DNA from: Candidatus Nitrosomarinus sp. | GTDB lineage: Archaea; Thermoproteota; Nitrososphaeria; Nitrososphaerales; Nitrosopumilaceae | Length of the DNA stretch: 34,973 nucleotides | Assembly (NCBI GenBank): GCA_003702465.1 | Contig: REGF01000004.1 | Coordinates: 1-34,973 of the forward strand | Reading direction: 5' to 3' | In this document: positions 15,447-23,247 of the stretch, piece after piece | Layout: the number at the start of each line of letters is the position of its first letter | Numbering within the stretch: position 1 is the first letter of the stretch | The notes under the pieces: generated by a model | Database searches by the model: none | Told to the model about the DNA's origin: nothing | Seen by the model: only the letters and a program-made list of their open reading frames with translations | Translations under genes and position numbers: made by a program

Positions 15447-15830
15447 TCACTCCAAATGTTTTTTCATTTTTTTAGTTAGATCATAAGCTAAATAGCCGGA
15501 CATTAGAGAAGATGCTAATACATTAGCTATGAAATTTTTATTTGAATTTTTATTTGAATTTTTTGTTGCAGTTGTTAATCCAGTAAATATTCCACATGCA
15601 ATTCCAATTAATACCTCTGGTGCATCATAAACTAAATGACCAATTGGATTTACTCTTGGATCAACTTTATCAGTATGAACTAAAAATTTATCATCGTATT
15701 CTCTAATATGCAAATTACCATAACGATATTGTTTTAGAGCTCCATTTTTTTGGCCAAGAATTGTTTCTTCAGCTTCTTCAAACATAAATTCACGTAACTC
15801 TTTTGGAACTTCAATTTCATCTCCAGGCAT
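15447..15830 (-). CDS. Unknown membrane protein upstream of the UbiB-type kinase
   Basis: A 127-residue protein with a soluble acidic N-terminus (PKELREFMFEEAEETILGQ) and a strand-rich middle (YRYGNLHIREYDDKFLVHTDKVDPRVNPIGHLVYDAPE). Two weakly hydrophobic C-terminal segments (about 72-88 and 100-117) follow, separated by a short NSNKNSNKN repeat. I do not recognise it. It is 4 bp upstream of the kinase gene, so the two products probably act together, perhaps as a membrane partner or substrate adaptor. A TATA-like GATTATAAG about 25 bp upstream suggests a near-leaderless start, and an inverted repeat lies just beyond it. Confidence 0.7.
   Translation of the reverse strand: MPGDEIEVPKELREFMFEEAEETILGQKNGALKQYRYGNLHIREYDDKFLVHTDKVDPRVNPIGHLVYDAPEVLIGIACGIFTGLTTATKNSNKNSNKNFIANVLASSLMSGYLAYDLTKKMKKHLE
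15534..15557. repeat. Two perfect tandem 12-bp units inside the 127-residue gene
   Basis: ATTTTTATTTGA occurs twice head to tail and encodes the NSNKNSNK linker between the two membrane segments, followed by a degenerate third unit. It is likely a slippage-prone spacer that could vary in length between strains. Confidence 0.6.
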
Positions 15831-15875
15831 ATTATCAATACAGAATAATTGCTTATAATCCTAGATCAAAAAATT

Positions 15876-15897
15876 ATTGTGCCTAATTTAGCACAAT
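15876..15897. promoter_or_regulatory. Inverted repeat ATTGTGC-N8-GCACAAT upstream of the kinase operon
   Basis: Perfect 7-bp arms around an 8-bp centre lie just upstream of the TATA-like box (about 15853-15862) of the minus-strand operon at 15830. The position suits a dimeric regulator. It also follows the stop of the 62-residue gene, so a terminator hairpin is an alternative. Confidence 0.4.
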
Positions 15898-15911
15898 TGA
15901 TTCAAAATGAA

Positions 15912-16100
15912 TTAATTTTTTAAATTATCTTTAGTAAATAAAATAAAACTAGCACCAAATGAAATTAACATTATAATTCCTGAAACATATGCGAAGTTAA
16001 ATCCATCACCAGGGTGATTTTCTTCATGATAATGATTTATCAAAAAAGTTAATATCAAAAAAGCCACTCCAATAAAAGTTAATTTTCTATGGTTTAACAA
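15912..16100 (-). CDS. Small two-helix membrane protein
   Basis: A 62-residue protein with two hydrophobic helices, about residues 7-22 (FIGVAFLILTFLIN) and 36-54 (AYVSGIIMLISFGASFILF), joined by a loop with HYHEENHPGDG that could bind a metal or form a surface patch. The ends are basic (NHRKL; KDNLKN). The start codon is TTG; no in-frame ATG exists. I do not recognise the family. It lies between the UbiB operon and the exporter genes, all in the same direction, with 46-81 bp on either side, so it may be its own unit. Confidence 0.6.
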   Translation of the reverse strand: MLNHRKLTFIGVAFLILTFLINHYHEENHPGDGFNFAYVSGIIMLISFGASFILFTKDNLKN

Positions 16101-16146
16101 TAATTATCAAATAATTAATTACTATATGAATTTAGAAAATTCAACA

Positions 16147-16485
16147 TTACGGATTCTTTTCCATTTGAGACAATTTTACAATAATTTGTTCTAATTCTGA
16201 TTTATTTTCATCAATTACTCGCTTTAAAACTTCAATCTCATTATTTATCTGATTAATGTTTACATCATCAGAATTTTTTATTTCATTTTCTAATTCATTT
16301 AAAATATTTTCATTATATTGATTTATTTTTTCTAATTCATTTTTATATTTTAATAAATTATCATATTGATTAGAAATTTTAGGCATCTCCACCAAATTAG
16401 AATTTGAAATAAACCCTGTTGCAATTATTATACTGCCTATAGATACTACCACAATTAAAACAATTATTGTTAATCTAAGTTTCAT
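16147..16485 (-). CDS. Anchored coiled-coil protein
   Basis: A 112-residue protein with an N-terminal membrane anchor (residues 4-26, LRLTIIVLIVVVSIGSIIIA) followed by a long, asparagine- and glutamate-rich helical stretch (about 38-108). Its heptad-like hydrophobic spacing (LLKYKNELEKINQYNENILNELENEI and onward) suggests a coiled coil. The coil would lie outside the membrane. It is 49 bp downstream of the surface-protein gene of the exporter cluster and in the same direction. It may be an extracytoplasmic hairpin-less counterpart of an adaptor, but no adaptor family signature is seen. Confidence 0.65.
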   Translation of the reverse strand: MKLRLTIIVLIVVVSIGSIIIATGFISNSNLVEMPKISNQYDNLLKYKNELEKINQYNENILNELENEIKNSDDVNINQINNEIEVLKRVIDENKSELEQIIVKLSQMEKNP

Positions 16486-16534
16486 TTTTTTATCATATTT
16501 TTTTTCAGATTTAAGATTAATGATTATAATTCAA

Positions 16535-17842
16535 TTATTTTTGGTTTTTACGCCTACGAATCATAAATACTGCAATAGCAATTACCACAATTATTGGAAT
16601 TGCAACATATCCAAGATTAAATTCAGTTTCTTCTTCAACAGAAATTTCATTTACTATAATCGTGGTTTCATATGGTAAGAAAATTTCATCTCTTACACTA
16701 TCCTTGTATCTTACAGTAATTGTTACATCATGTTCACCATATTGTGGTTCACCTTCAAATTCTATTGGAATGTTAAATGGTACTGGAGCATCAGTTTCTA
16801 TTTCATCTATAAATTGAGTATTTGATTTTATATTGGAATTACCATTTGCTTCAAGAGTAACAAATCCAAATAATCCATCTTCATTTCCCTCATTAATTAT
16901 TTCACCAATAACCATTTGAGTACCAGATAATTCAATGACTTTTACATTAAAAATAGTAAGATCAATCAAACCTCTAATGTAAAAATCAAGTATTTTTGAG
17001 ATTGTTTCTTTATCACCATGTGTGTTAAAATATGAAATAGATAACGGAATTCGTAAAGTCTCACCCTTTAATGATTCTGGAACATATACATCTGCAACAA
17101 ATGAATTAAATGATTTGGCTTTAATATTGCCTAGATCCCAACTGGATTCTAAAATTAAAACATTTTCAACATTAGTAATTGATGCAGTATTTGATGATAG
17201 AGATGTTTGAGCATTATCTATAATTACATCTACAGCAGAAATTGGTGCAGTTCCATCATTTACAATATCAATTACAATGTTATTTGATTTCAATGAGGTA
17301 AGAAATGTTTCAGATGCCCTAACGTTAATGGTACTGTCTCCAGTTACTTTAAAATCAAAAGTAGAAAATGATGATCTGACACCAGATTCTCTTAATCTTG
17401 AATAATCTACTTTAACAGTTCCAGAATATTGTTTTATCTCAATATTGTCATCAATATTTACATAAAATGTTAAATGGAAATTTTTTCCTGCTAATGAATT
17501 TGCACTAGTGTTTGCATCAATAGTTGCTCCTGGGCCATCTGAAGCTGAAAATCCAAATGGTAATGAGAGTTGTCCTTCAATTCCAGTAATATCTTGGGTT
17601 CCCACGTTTGCAAATTCAATTGTAAATGGAACATTGTTATCTCCACTTTCAACTTCTATTTTATTATCAAGTGTACCAAAATATGCATCTAATAATTTTA
17701 CATCACCAAAATCTCTCTCAAATGCAGAATCACCAAAATTTCCTGATTGTATAGGTCCATCTTTCCAATCAGCAAATGAAGATGAAACTAACAATGGGAA
17801 AAATCCAATTAAAAATAAAACTGTAAATAATTTCAAATTCAT
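16535..17842 (-). CDS. COG1361-like surface protein of the ABC exporter
   Basis: A 435-residue exported protein. Residues 1-24 form a signal peptide (FTVLFLIGFFPLLVSSSFA), then several beta-sandwich repeats of about 100 residues in the style of COG1361/CARDB domains: PFTIEFANVGTQDITGIEGQLSLPFGF, INVRASETFLTSLKSNNIVIDIVNDGTAPISAVDVII, IFNVKVIELSGTQMVIGEIINEGNEDGLFGFVTLE, YGEHDVTITVRYKD. A single C-terminal helix (about 409-428) is followed by RRRKNQK, a cytoplasmic stop-transfer. So it is a type I membrane protein displayed outside. It overlaps the ATPase gene by one base (TAATG), so it is translated with the transporter. In other archaea similar proteins accompany MacB-like permeases; the cargo is unknown. 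Confidence 0.82.
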   Translation of the reverse strand: MNLKLFTVLFLIGFFPLLVSSSFADWKDGPIQSGNFGDSAFERDFGDVKLLDAYFGTLDNKIEVESGDNNVPFTIEFANVGTQDITGIEGQLSLPFGFSASDGPGATIDANTSANSLAGKNFHLTFYVNIDDNIEIKQYSGTVKVDYSRLRESGVRSSFSTFDFKVTGDSTINVRASETFLTSLKSNNIVIDIVNDGTAPISAVDVIIDNAQTSLSSNTASITNVENVLILESSWDLGNIKAKSFNSFVADVYVPESLKGETLRIPLSISYFNTHGDKETISKILDFYIRGLIDLTIFNVKVIELSGTQMVIGEIINEGNEDGLFGFVTLEANGNSNIKSNTQFIDEIETDAPVPFNIPIEFEGEPQYGEHDVTITVRYKDSVRDEIFLPYETTIIVNEISVEEETEFNLGYVAIPIIVVIAIAVFMIRRRKNQK

Positions 17843-18549
17843 TATGCTATTAACTCCATTGTTGAAGAAGGTTGTTCACCCTCAAATGCCTTTCCATCTT
17901 TAATTGTGATAATTTTATCAACATTGCCAAAATGTTGTCTATCGTGAGTTACAATTACAAAAGTTTGGTTTAATTTTTTGGCCATAGATTTCATCAAATC
18001 TACAATGATTTGCGATGTTACAGAATCAAGATTTCCTGTAGGTTCATCAGCTAAAACTATTGAAGGTCTATTGATTAAACCTCTTGCAATTGCTACTCTT
18101 TGAGCTTGTCCACCAGAAATTTTATTTGCACGTTTTTTAATTTGATCTTCTAAACCAACTGCTTTAAGTAAATCTCGAGCTTCTTTTTCTGAAGCTGTGT
18201 TAGTTCCAGCAATTTGTCTTGGCAACAAAATATTTTCTAATACTGAAAGATCTGATAAGAGATTAGAAAATTGGAAAATAAATCCTAATTTTTTATTTCT
18301 AAATGAAGATATTTGGTCATCATTAAGAGTTGTAGTGTTAATTCCATCAATGAATACATTTCCAGTAGTAGGTCTATCTAACAATCCAATCATATTTAGT
18401 AATGTAGATTTGCCTGAACCTGACCCACCTACAATTAGAACAACTTGACCTTGTTCAATTGAAAAAGATACATCATCAAGAGCTTTTACTTCAGTATCAC
18501 CATCTCCAAAAATTTTGGTTAAATGATTAACTTCTAAAACTCTAGACAT
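17842..18549 (-). CDS. ABC exporter ATPase (MacB/LolD type)
   Basis: A 235-residue ABC ATPase that powers the adjacent FtsX-like permease. Walker A is GGSGSGKST (41-49), the Q-loop is IFQFSNLL, the signature is ISGGQAQRVAIARGL (from 144), Walker B is IVLADEPTGNLD (from 164) and the switch histidine is in VTHDR. ADEPTGNLD and the short length are typical of the LolD/MacB/FtsE group. One small oddity is ISGGQ in place of LSGGQ, which is tolerated. It overlaps the permease gene by 8 bp and the surface-protein gene by 1 bp, making a three-gene operon. Confidence 0.95.
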   Translation of the reverse strand: MSRVLEVNHLTKIFGDGDTEVKALDDVSFSIEQGQVVLIVGGSGSGKSTLLNMIGLLDRPTTGNVFIDGINTTTLNDDQISSFRNKKLGFIFQFSNLLSDLSVLENILLPRQIAGTNTASEKEARDLLKAVGLEDQIKKRANKISGGQAQRVAIARGLINRPSIVLADEPTGNLDSVTSQIIVDLMKSMAKKLNQTFVIVTHDRQHFGNVDKIITIKDGKAFEGEQPSSTMELIA

Positions 18550-19729
18550 TTCTCATTGCCTCCACAGGTTGTAATTTTGTAGCTCTGTAAGATGGGTATA
18601 ACGACGCAATTATAGCCAAAATAAATGAGGCTAAGGCTGTTTGAATAATTTTTTCCCAATTATAGCTAACCTCAAGTGGCAAACTGTTATTGAATGACAT
18701 TTTGGTTTCTTTTGCGTAGAAAGTATATCCTAATCCAGCTGCAGTTCCTACCCCTGCACCAATTGCTCCAATTAACATTCCCTGGAAAATAAAAATTATC
18801 AAAATATCTTTTCTTTTAGCACCAATTGCTCTCATTACACCAATTTCTTTAGTTTTTCCGTTAACTAACATCATTTGAATTGTAACAATTGCAAATGCGG
18901 ATGACATCATTCCGAAATATCCAATCATGTTAATCATAGCTATACCAGATCTAAAACCAGCAAGTTGTTCTTCTGCAGATTCCTCTATAGTCTCTGCAAG
19001 AAAATCATCATTTGGAAATGATAACAAAAAGAATTCTTTTACTTCAAATGCTTTAGATGGATCATTTAGTTTTACCATAATGGAACCAGTTTGATCTTCT
19101 CTATTTGTCATATCACGTAAAGTATCAATGTGTATAACAGAACTATAATCAAATCCTTGACCTCCTGGAGATTTTGCAATTCCAGATACTGTGAATCTTT
19201 TTGTTTGTTCTTCACCCCATCTATCAATAATTGTGACTTTAACATTATCTCCAACAGCTGCTCCTCCAAGATCTTCTGAAACGCTATTTCCTAATACAAT
19301 TGAATTTCTTGAAAAAACGTAAGTTCCTTCTGCAACGGTTTCATGAACAGTTGATGCTCTAATATCATTAAATGGATCTACACCAACTACAGGGATTCTT
19401 GTTTTTTCAATTAATTGACCATTTTTTGTTATTTCCATTTCAGCAGTGGCCGAAAGCCGCGGTGTCGCCGCTTCAACATATGAAATTCTTTCAAACCAAC
19501 TAACTATTGATGAATCAGATTTTTCAATATAATCATCTTCATTGGTAACAAGAATGTCACCATTACGATATTCACTAATATCTCTGACAATTGCATCAAA
19601 GAGTCCTTGAAAAATTACAAAATTAACATGAATTACTAAAATTCCAATAGTTACAGCTAAAACTGCACCAATCAAACTACCTTTTTTGTTAAATAGCATT
19701 CTTTTGGCTAATTTCATTCGGTAATCCAT
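18542..19729 (-). CDS. FtsX/MacB-like ABC permease
   Basis: A 395-residue permease with the MacB topology: one N-terminal helix (about 17-37), a large extracytoplasmic MacB-PCD-like domain (about 40-260: EMEITKNGQLIEKTRIPVVGVDPF, SIVLGNSVSEDLGGAAVGDNVKVTI), and three C-terminal helices. The segment before the last helices, MVNGKTKEIGVMRAIGAKRKDILIIFIFQGMLIGAIGAGVG, is the conserved FtsX core. MacB-type proteins use mechanotransmission to move substrates outside the membrane. There is no MacA or TolC here, as expected for a single-membrane archaeon. It begins the operon with the ATPase and surface protein, and is divergent from a double-HTH regulator 115 bp away. Confidence 0.92.
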   Translation of the reverse strand: MDYRMKLAKRMLFNKKGSLIGAVLAVTIGILVIHVNFVIFQGLFDAIVRDISEYRNGDILVTNEDDYIEKSDSSIVSWFERISYVEAATPRLSATAEMEITKNGQLIEKTRIPVVGVDPFNDIRASTVHETVAEGTYVFSRNSIVLGNSVSEDLGGAAVGDNVKVTIIDRWGEEQTKRFTVSGIAKSPGGQGFDYSSVIHIDTLRDMTNREDQTGSIMVKLNDPSKAFEVKEFFLLSFPNDDFLAETIEESAEEQLAGFRSGIAMINMIGYFGMMSSAFAIVTIQMMLVNGKTKEIGVMRAIGAKRKDILIIFIFQGMLIGAIGAGVGTAAGLGYTFYAKETKMSFNNSLPLEVSYNWEKIIQTALASFILAIIASLYPSYRATKLQPVEAMRNV

Positions 19730-19844
19730 ATAATTACAGAAAAAGTCTGATATTTAACACATTTTATTCCTAGTGCTAAATTACAGACAATTTTATATCA
19801 TATTAGTTATTTCTATATTTTGTGGAGGCACAATAAGTGACATA

Positions 19845-20747
19845 ATGGACAATTTTGACATACAAATTCTTAGTAAATTATTAAACAATTGCAGAGAATC
19901 TGACAGACAAATTGGAATAGAATTAGGAATGTCGGGAGGAGCAGTTAACTCACGTATACGTAAAATGCAGAAACTTGAGATAATTGAAAAATTCTTTGTA
20001 AAAGTTGAGCCACCTGTATTAGGATATGGTATTTTGTATTTTGTTGTATCAGGAGAAAATATGAAAGAAGTACTTGAGCAAGTTAGTTTAGTAGGAGAAC
20101 CCAATTTTGTAGTCCCCTGTGTTGGAGGCATTACAGTTTGTAGCATAATTGTTAAAGAAAATTTAGAACAAAAAATTGAACTTGCAAAAAAATTAATGAA
20201 AGATTTCAAAGTATTATCAATCTTTGAAGCAGAAAATCCTGGATTCAAAAAAAATCTTACAAAAACAGATTTACAGATTTTGGATGAATTAATAAAAAAT
20301 CCAAGACAAAAAATTGAAACTGTTGCAAAAAATACAAAAATGTCAACAAAAACAATCACAAGATGTATTGAAAAATTGCAAAAAAATGAAGGAATTCAGT
20401 TTACTACATTATATGATCCTAAAAAAATAAAAAAATACATTCCATACGCAATAATTACATGGGTAGAAGGAGATTTGAAAGAAACATTAGAAAAAATGAA
20501 TAAAGAATTTTCTAATACATATTTACAAATTCCATTTATTGCAAAAAATCAAATTGTATTATTTATGTATAGTAATGATATCTATAAAATGGATGAATTA
20601 ACACAAAAAGTTAGAAATCTTAAGAATGTTAAATCAGCAGATCTGTTTATTCCGAAAAAAATTTCATTTTATGATGAATGGATAAAAACAGCAATAGTAG
20701 ATTTAAAAAAATCATCTAAATTACATTTAACATACCAAATAAATTAA
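19845..20747 (+). CDS. Double-HTH Lrp/AsnC-like transcription regulator
   Basis: A 300-residue DNA-binding protein with two winged-helix domains of AsnC type: residues 1-50 (DIQILSKLLNNCRESDRQIGIELGMSGGAVNSRIRKMQKLEII) and about 138-185 (LTKTDLQILDELIKNPRQKIETVAKNTKMSTKTITRCIEKLQ). Each is followed by a strand-rich domain that may be a RAM-like effector fold (GYGILYFVVSGENMKEVLEQV; YIPYAIITWVEGDLKETLEKM). I start at ATG 19845, where the first HTH begins; 24 further codons upstream would add a hydrophobic stretch and have no ribosome site. It is divergent from the exporter operon, which it may control, and is followed 12 bp later by a Nudix gene. The ligand is unknown. Confidence 0.82.
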   Translation: MDNFDIQILSKLLNNCRESDRQIGIELGMSGGAVNSRIRKMQKLEIIEKFFVKVEPPVLGYGILYFVVSGENMKEVLEQVSLVGEPNFVVPCVGGITVCSIIVKENLEQKIELAKKLMKDFKVLSIFEAENPGFKKNLTKTDLQILDELIKNPRQKIETVAKNTKMSTKTITRCIEKLQKNEGIQFTTLYDPKKIKKYIPYAIITWVEGDLKETLEKMNKEFSNTYLQIPFIAKNQIVLFMYSNDIYKMDELTQKVRNLKNVKSADLFIPKKISFYDEWIKTAIVDLKKSSKLHLTYQIN

Positions 20748-20759
20748 ATAATAATATTA

Positions 20760-21287
20760 TTGAAAACTATTGTGAAAAAACAAAAAATCTATGAGGGGAA
20801 AATTTTAGGTCTTAGTATTTACACTGGTAAGATAGAAGGAAGAAAAGTAAAACGTGAAGTTATAGAACATAGAGGTGCAGCAGCTATACTTGCTTTTGAT
20901 GAAGATGATAAAGTCATTTTAGTTAAACAACACAGATTTCCACATGGATATGTTTTAGAAATACCAGCAGGAACATTAGAAAAAAAAGAGGCTCCAATTA
21001 AGTGCGCATTTAGGGAATTAGAAGAAGAAACAGGTTATAGTGCAAAAAAAATGAGTCCACTGATAACATATTACCCATCAATTGGCTATAATGCAGAGGT
21101 AATTCATTGCTTTTTAGCCTCAGGCCTAAAGAAAAGAGGAGAATTACAATTAGATGATGATGAAATTTTATCAGTAGTTAAAATGAATTTAAAAAAAGTG
21201 ATTAGAATGATTAAGACTGGAGAAATTCAAGATTCAAAAACAATATGTGCAATTTTGACATATGCATCAAAAAAGAAACTAAATTAG
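20760..21287 (+). CDS. Nudix hydrolase (ADP-ribose pyrophosphatase-like)
   Basis: A 175-residue Nudix enzyme. The complete Nudix box runs from Gly71 to Tyr93: GTLEKKE, seven residues, then RELEEETGY, fitting G-x5-E-x7-RE-U-x-EE-x-G-U. Around it are VKQHRFPHGYVLEIPAG and IHCFLASGL, typical of the ADP-ribose/NDP-sugar group (NudF-like). It would hydrolyse a nucleoside diphosphate linked to another moiety; ADP-ribose is the best guess. The start is TTG 12 bp after the regulator stop; a GTG four codons later is an alternative. It is probably co-transcribed with the regulator and converges on the PhoU-like gene, the two stop codons adjoining. Confidence 0.9.
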   Translation: MKTIVKKQKIYEGKILGLSIYTGKIEGRKVKREVIEHRGAAAILAFDEDDKVILVKQHRFPHGYVLEIPAGTLEKKEAPIKCAFRELEEETGYSAKKMSPLITYYPSIGYNAEVIHCFLASGLKKRGELQLDDDEILSVVKMNLKKVIRMIKTGEIQDSKTICAILTYASKKKLN

Positions 21288-22268
21288 TTATTCATTATAG
21301 ATTGGTTGCACAAGGTCAGCAAGATCACCCCACGATTGCGCAATTCTCTCAAACATATAGATAAGATCTAAAAAATCAATTGGAATTTGTTTTTTATTTT
21401 CTAAATTTGTTCTAAATAGACTAAGTTTTTTTTCATATTCTTTATGTAAAGATATAGATTCTATAGCTAAAAGTCGATCAGGTTTTGTAAATGCATCAAT
21501 AGATTTTTCAGCTATTGAATTAAATCCTCTAACAACATCATACATTTTTGTTGAATAATCTTTTGGTAAGGATGAATTATAAATCAAAGTTGATAATTCT
21601 ACAATGATATCACCAGCATTTTCAAGAATATTTGCTGCAACTCTATAATCAAGAATATCGATATTTTCTAAATTAAATGTGTTAGCTAATCTTCTATCAA
21701 CAAGTGTACTACGAATTAAACGAACTAGTAAAAAGTATTGGCGATTTACTTCTATATCACGGTTAGATAATGATTTCAAATTTGATTTATCATCAGAAAT
21801 TAATGCATTAGTAACATCATCATACATTCCTAGTGCAATAGAACTCATTCGTTTGAGAATTTTTTCAGGATTTAATGTAGTAGAATCTAAAAGAAATTGC
21901 ATGTTAATGTGAGATGCATCTTCTTCAATTATCTCCATTCCAACTAAGCGTCTCATTGAATTACGAATTTGTTCTCTATCTTCACCAGATATCATTGATT
22001 TTGAATTTATTTCAATTACATCATAACCCAATAGATATGCACCAGTAATATCAGCTACAATATTTTCTTCTTTATGTAAAGGATATGAAATTACAAGTTC
22101 TTTAGTTGGTCGAATTTCTTTATTTGTAGAAATTGAAATATTATCATTACCGGTTTCAATTTCAACTTGAGCACCTTTATCCAAATTATTTGCATCAATC
22201 CATTCTTTTGGTAAAGAAACTAAGATGCTACTTCCAATTTTTTGTAGGCGTCGAATGAATTTAGTCAA
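21288..22268 (-). CDS. AbrB-PhoU fusion, phosphate-uptake regulator-like
   Basis: A 326-residue protein with an N-terminal AbrB/SpoVT-type swapped-hairpin DNA-binding domain (residues 1-50: RRLQKIGSSILVSLPKEWIDANNLDKGAQVEIE) and a C-terminal helical PhoU-like region (about 130-326) with two three-helix repeats. The fusion is common in archaea and is annotated as a phosphate-uptake regulator. The start is TTG (22266-22268). It is divergent from the CoA operon across 65 bp containing a tandem CTAATTTAA repeat that might be its own operator. No pst genes are nearby, so the link to phosphate rests on the family only. Confidence 0.87.
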   Translation of the reverse strand: MTKFIRRLQKIGSSILVSLPKEWIDANNLDKGAQVEIETGNDNISISTNKEIRPTKELVISYPLHKEENIVADITGAYLLGYDVIEINSKSMISGEDREQIRNSMRRLVGMEIIEEDASHINMQFLLDSTTLNPEKILKRMSSIALGMYDDVTNALISDDKSNLKSLSNRDIEVNRQYFLLVRLIRSTLVDRRLANTFNLENIDILDYRVAANILENAGDIIVELSTLIYNSSLPKDYSTKMYDVVRGFNSIAEKSIDAFTKPDRLLAIESISLHKEYEKKLSLFRTNLENKKQIPIDFLDLIYMFERIAQSWGDLADLVQPIYNE

Positions 22269-22274
22269 TTTATA

Positions 22275-22292
22275 CTAATTTAACTAATTTAA
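22275..22292. repeat. Perfect tandem repeat CTAATTTAA x2 in the PhoU/CoA divergent promoter
   Basis: Two contiguous 9-bp copies lie between the AbrB-PhoU gene and the CoA operon, just before the TTG of the former. They could be paired binding sites for an AbrB-type regulator. They also contain AT-rich TATA-like sequence for the minus strand. Confidence 0.45.
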
Positions 22293-22333
22293 GCCATATT
22301 CTTATATTTTGTCTAAAATTTAAACTCAAAATA

Positions 22334-23245
22334 ATGGAAGCTGTAGCATTTTGTCCTGCACACATAACTGGATTTTTCAAAGCTCATGTTAATCAAGATG
22401 AAAGAATTTTAGAAAATTTAGGTTCAACTGGAGCAGGATTTTCAATAAAACAAGGAGTTACTACATCAGTTAAAATCAATATTAAAAATAATGACAAAGA
22501 AAATTTTCAAATTATTACAAAAGGATACAAACCTGATAAAACAAATATTTCAGAATATGTCATAAAAGAATTTTTGAAACTAGGAGAATTTTCAAACTTA
22601 TTTTTTAATATCGAACATGAAATAACAATTCCTGTAGGATATGGACTTGGTTCAAGTAGTGCAGTTGCTTTATCACTTGCATTTGCATTAGATCAGGCTC
22701 TTAAAACAAATTTAGATAAAAAAATTATTGGACAAATTGCACATAATGCAGAAGTTAATTGTAAAACAGGCTTAGGAGATGTATTGGCATCATATTATGG
22801 TGGTTTTGAAATTAGAGATAAACCAGGAGCACCAGGAATTGGTCATGTTGAAAAAATTAATTTAGAAAAAATTTCTATCATTATGATATGTTTTTCTCCA
22901 ATTTCTACAAATAAATTCATCAAAGAAAGATTACCACAAATAAATGGTCTAGGTGGAAAAATGGTTAATCAATTATTAAAATCAAAAGACTATGAACACT
23001 TTCAAGATATGTCATTAGAATTTGCAAAATATGTTGATGTAATGACACCAAGAATGCAAAAAGTTGTTGATGAATTATCTCAAAATAATATTAAATGTGG
23101 AATTGCATTATTTGGTGAAACAATTTTTTCCATGGTTCCAAAAGAAAAAGAAGATACAGTTGTAAGAATTTTAGAAAAATTTTCTGAGGGAGAGATAATT
23201 AAATCAGAATTAGATCAAGTAGGTGCTCGAATTCTTAATAATTAA
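22334..23245 (+). CDS. Pantoate kinase (archaeal CoA pathway)
   Basis: GHMP-family kinase (303 aa) that phosphorylates pantoate to 4-phosphopantoate, the archaeal replacement for making pantothenate first. Seen: FCPAHITGFFKAHV at the N-terminus, the SLGSTGAGFSI-like motif (LGSTGAGFSI, residues 29-38), the ATP loop PVGYGLGSSSAVALSLA (from Pro100), and GLGDVLASYYGG. Its identity is supported by the next gene, phosphopantothenate synthetase, two bases after its stop. A CTTATATTTTG TATA-like box about 28 bp before the ATG predicts a leaderless mRNA. It is the first gene of a five-gene plus-strand operon. Confidence 0.93.
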   Translation: MEAVAFCPAHITGFFKAHVNQDERILENLGSTGAGFSIKQGVTTSVKINIKNNDKENFQIITKGYKPDKTNISEYVIKEFLKLGEFSNLFFNIEHEITIPVGYGLGSSSAVALSLAFALDQALKTNLDKKIIGQIAHNAEVNCKTGLGDVLASYYGGFEIRDKPGAPGIGHVEKINLEKISIIMICFSPISTNKFIKERLPQINGLGGKMVNQLLKSKDYEHFQDMSLEFAKYVDVMTPRMQKVVDELSQNNIKCGIALFGETIFSMVPKEKEDTVVRILEKFSEGEIIKSELDQVGARILNN

Positions 23246-23247
23246 AA

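Noticed and set aside
19793..20359. 188-codon minus-strand frame opposite the double-HTH regulator
   Set aside because: It is cysteine- and phenylalanine-rich antisense noise; the plus-strand protein has two clear HTH domains.
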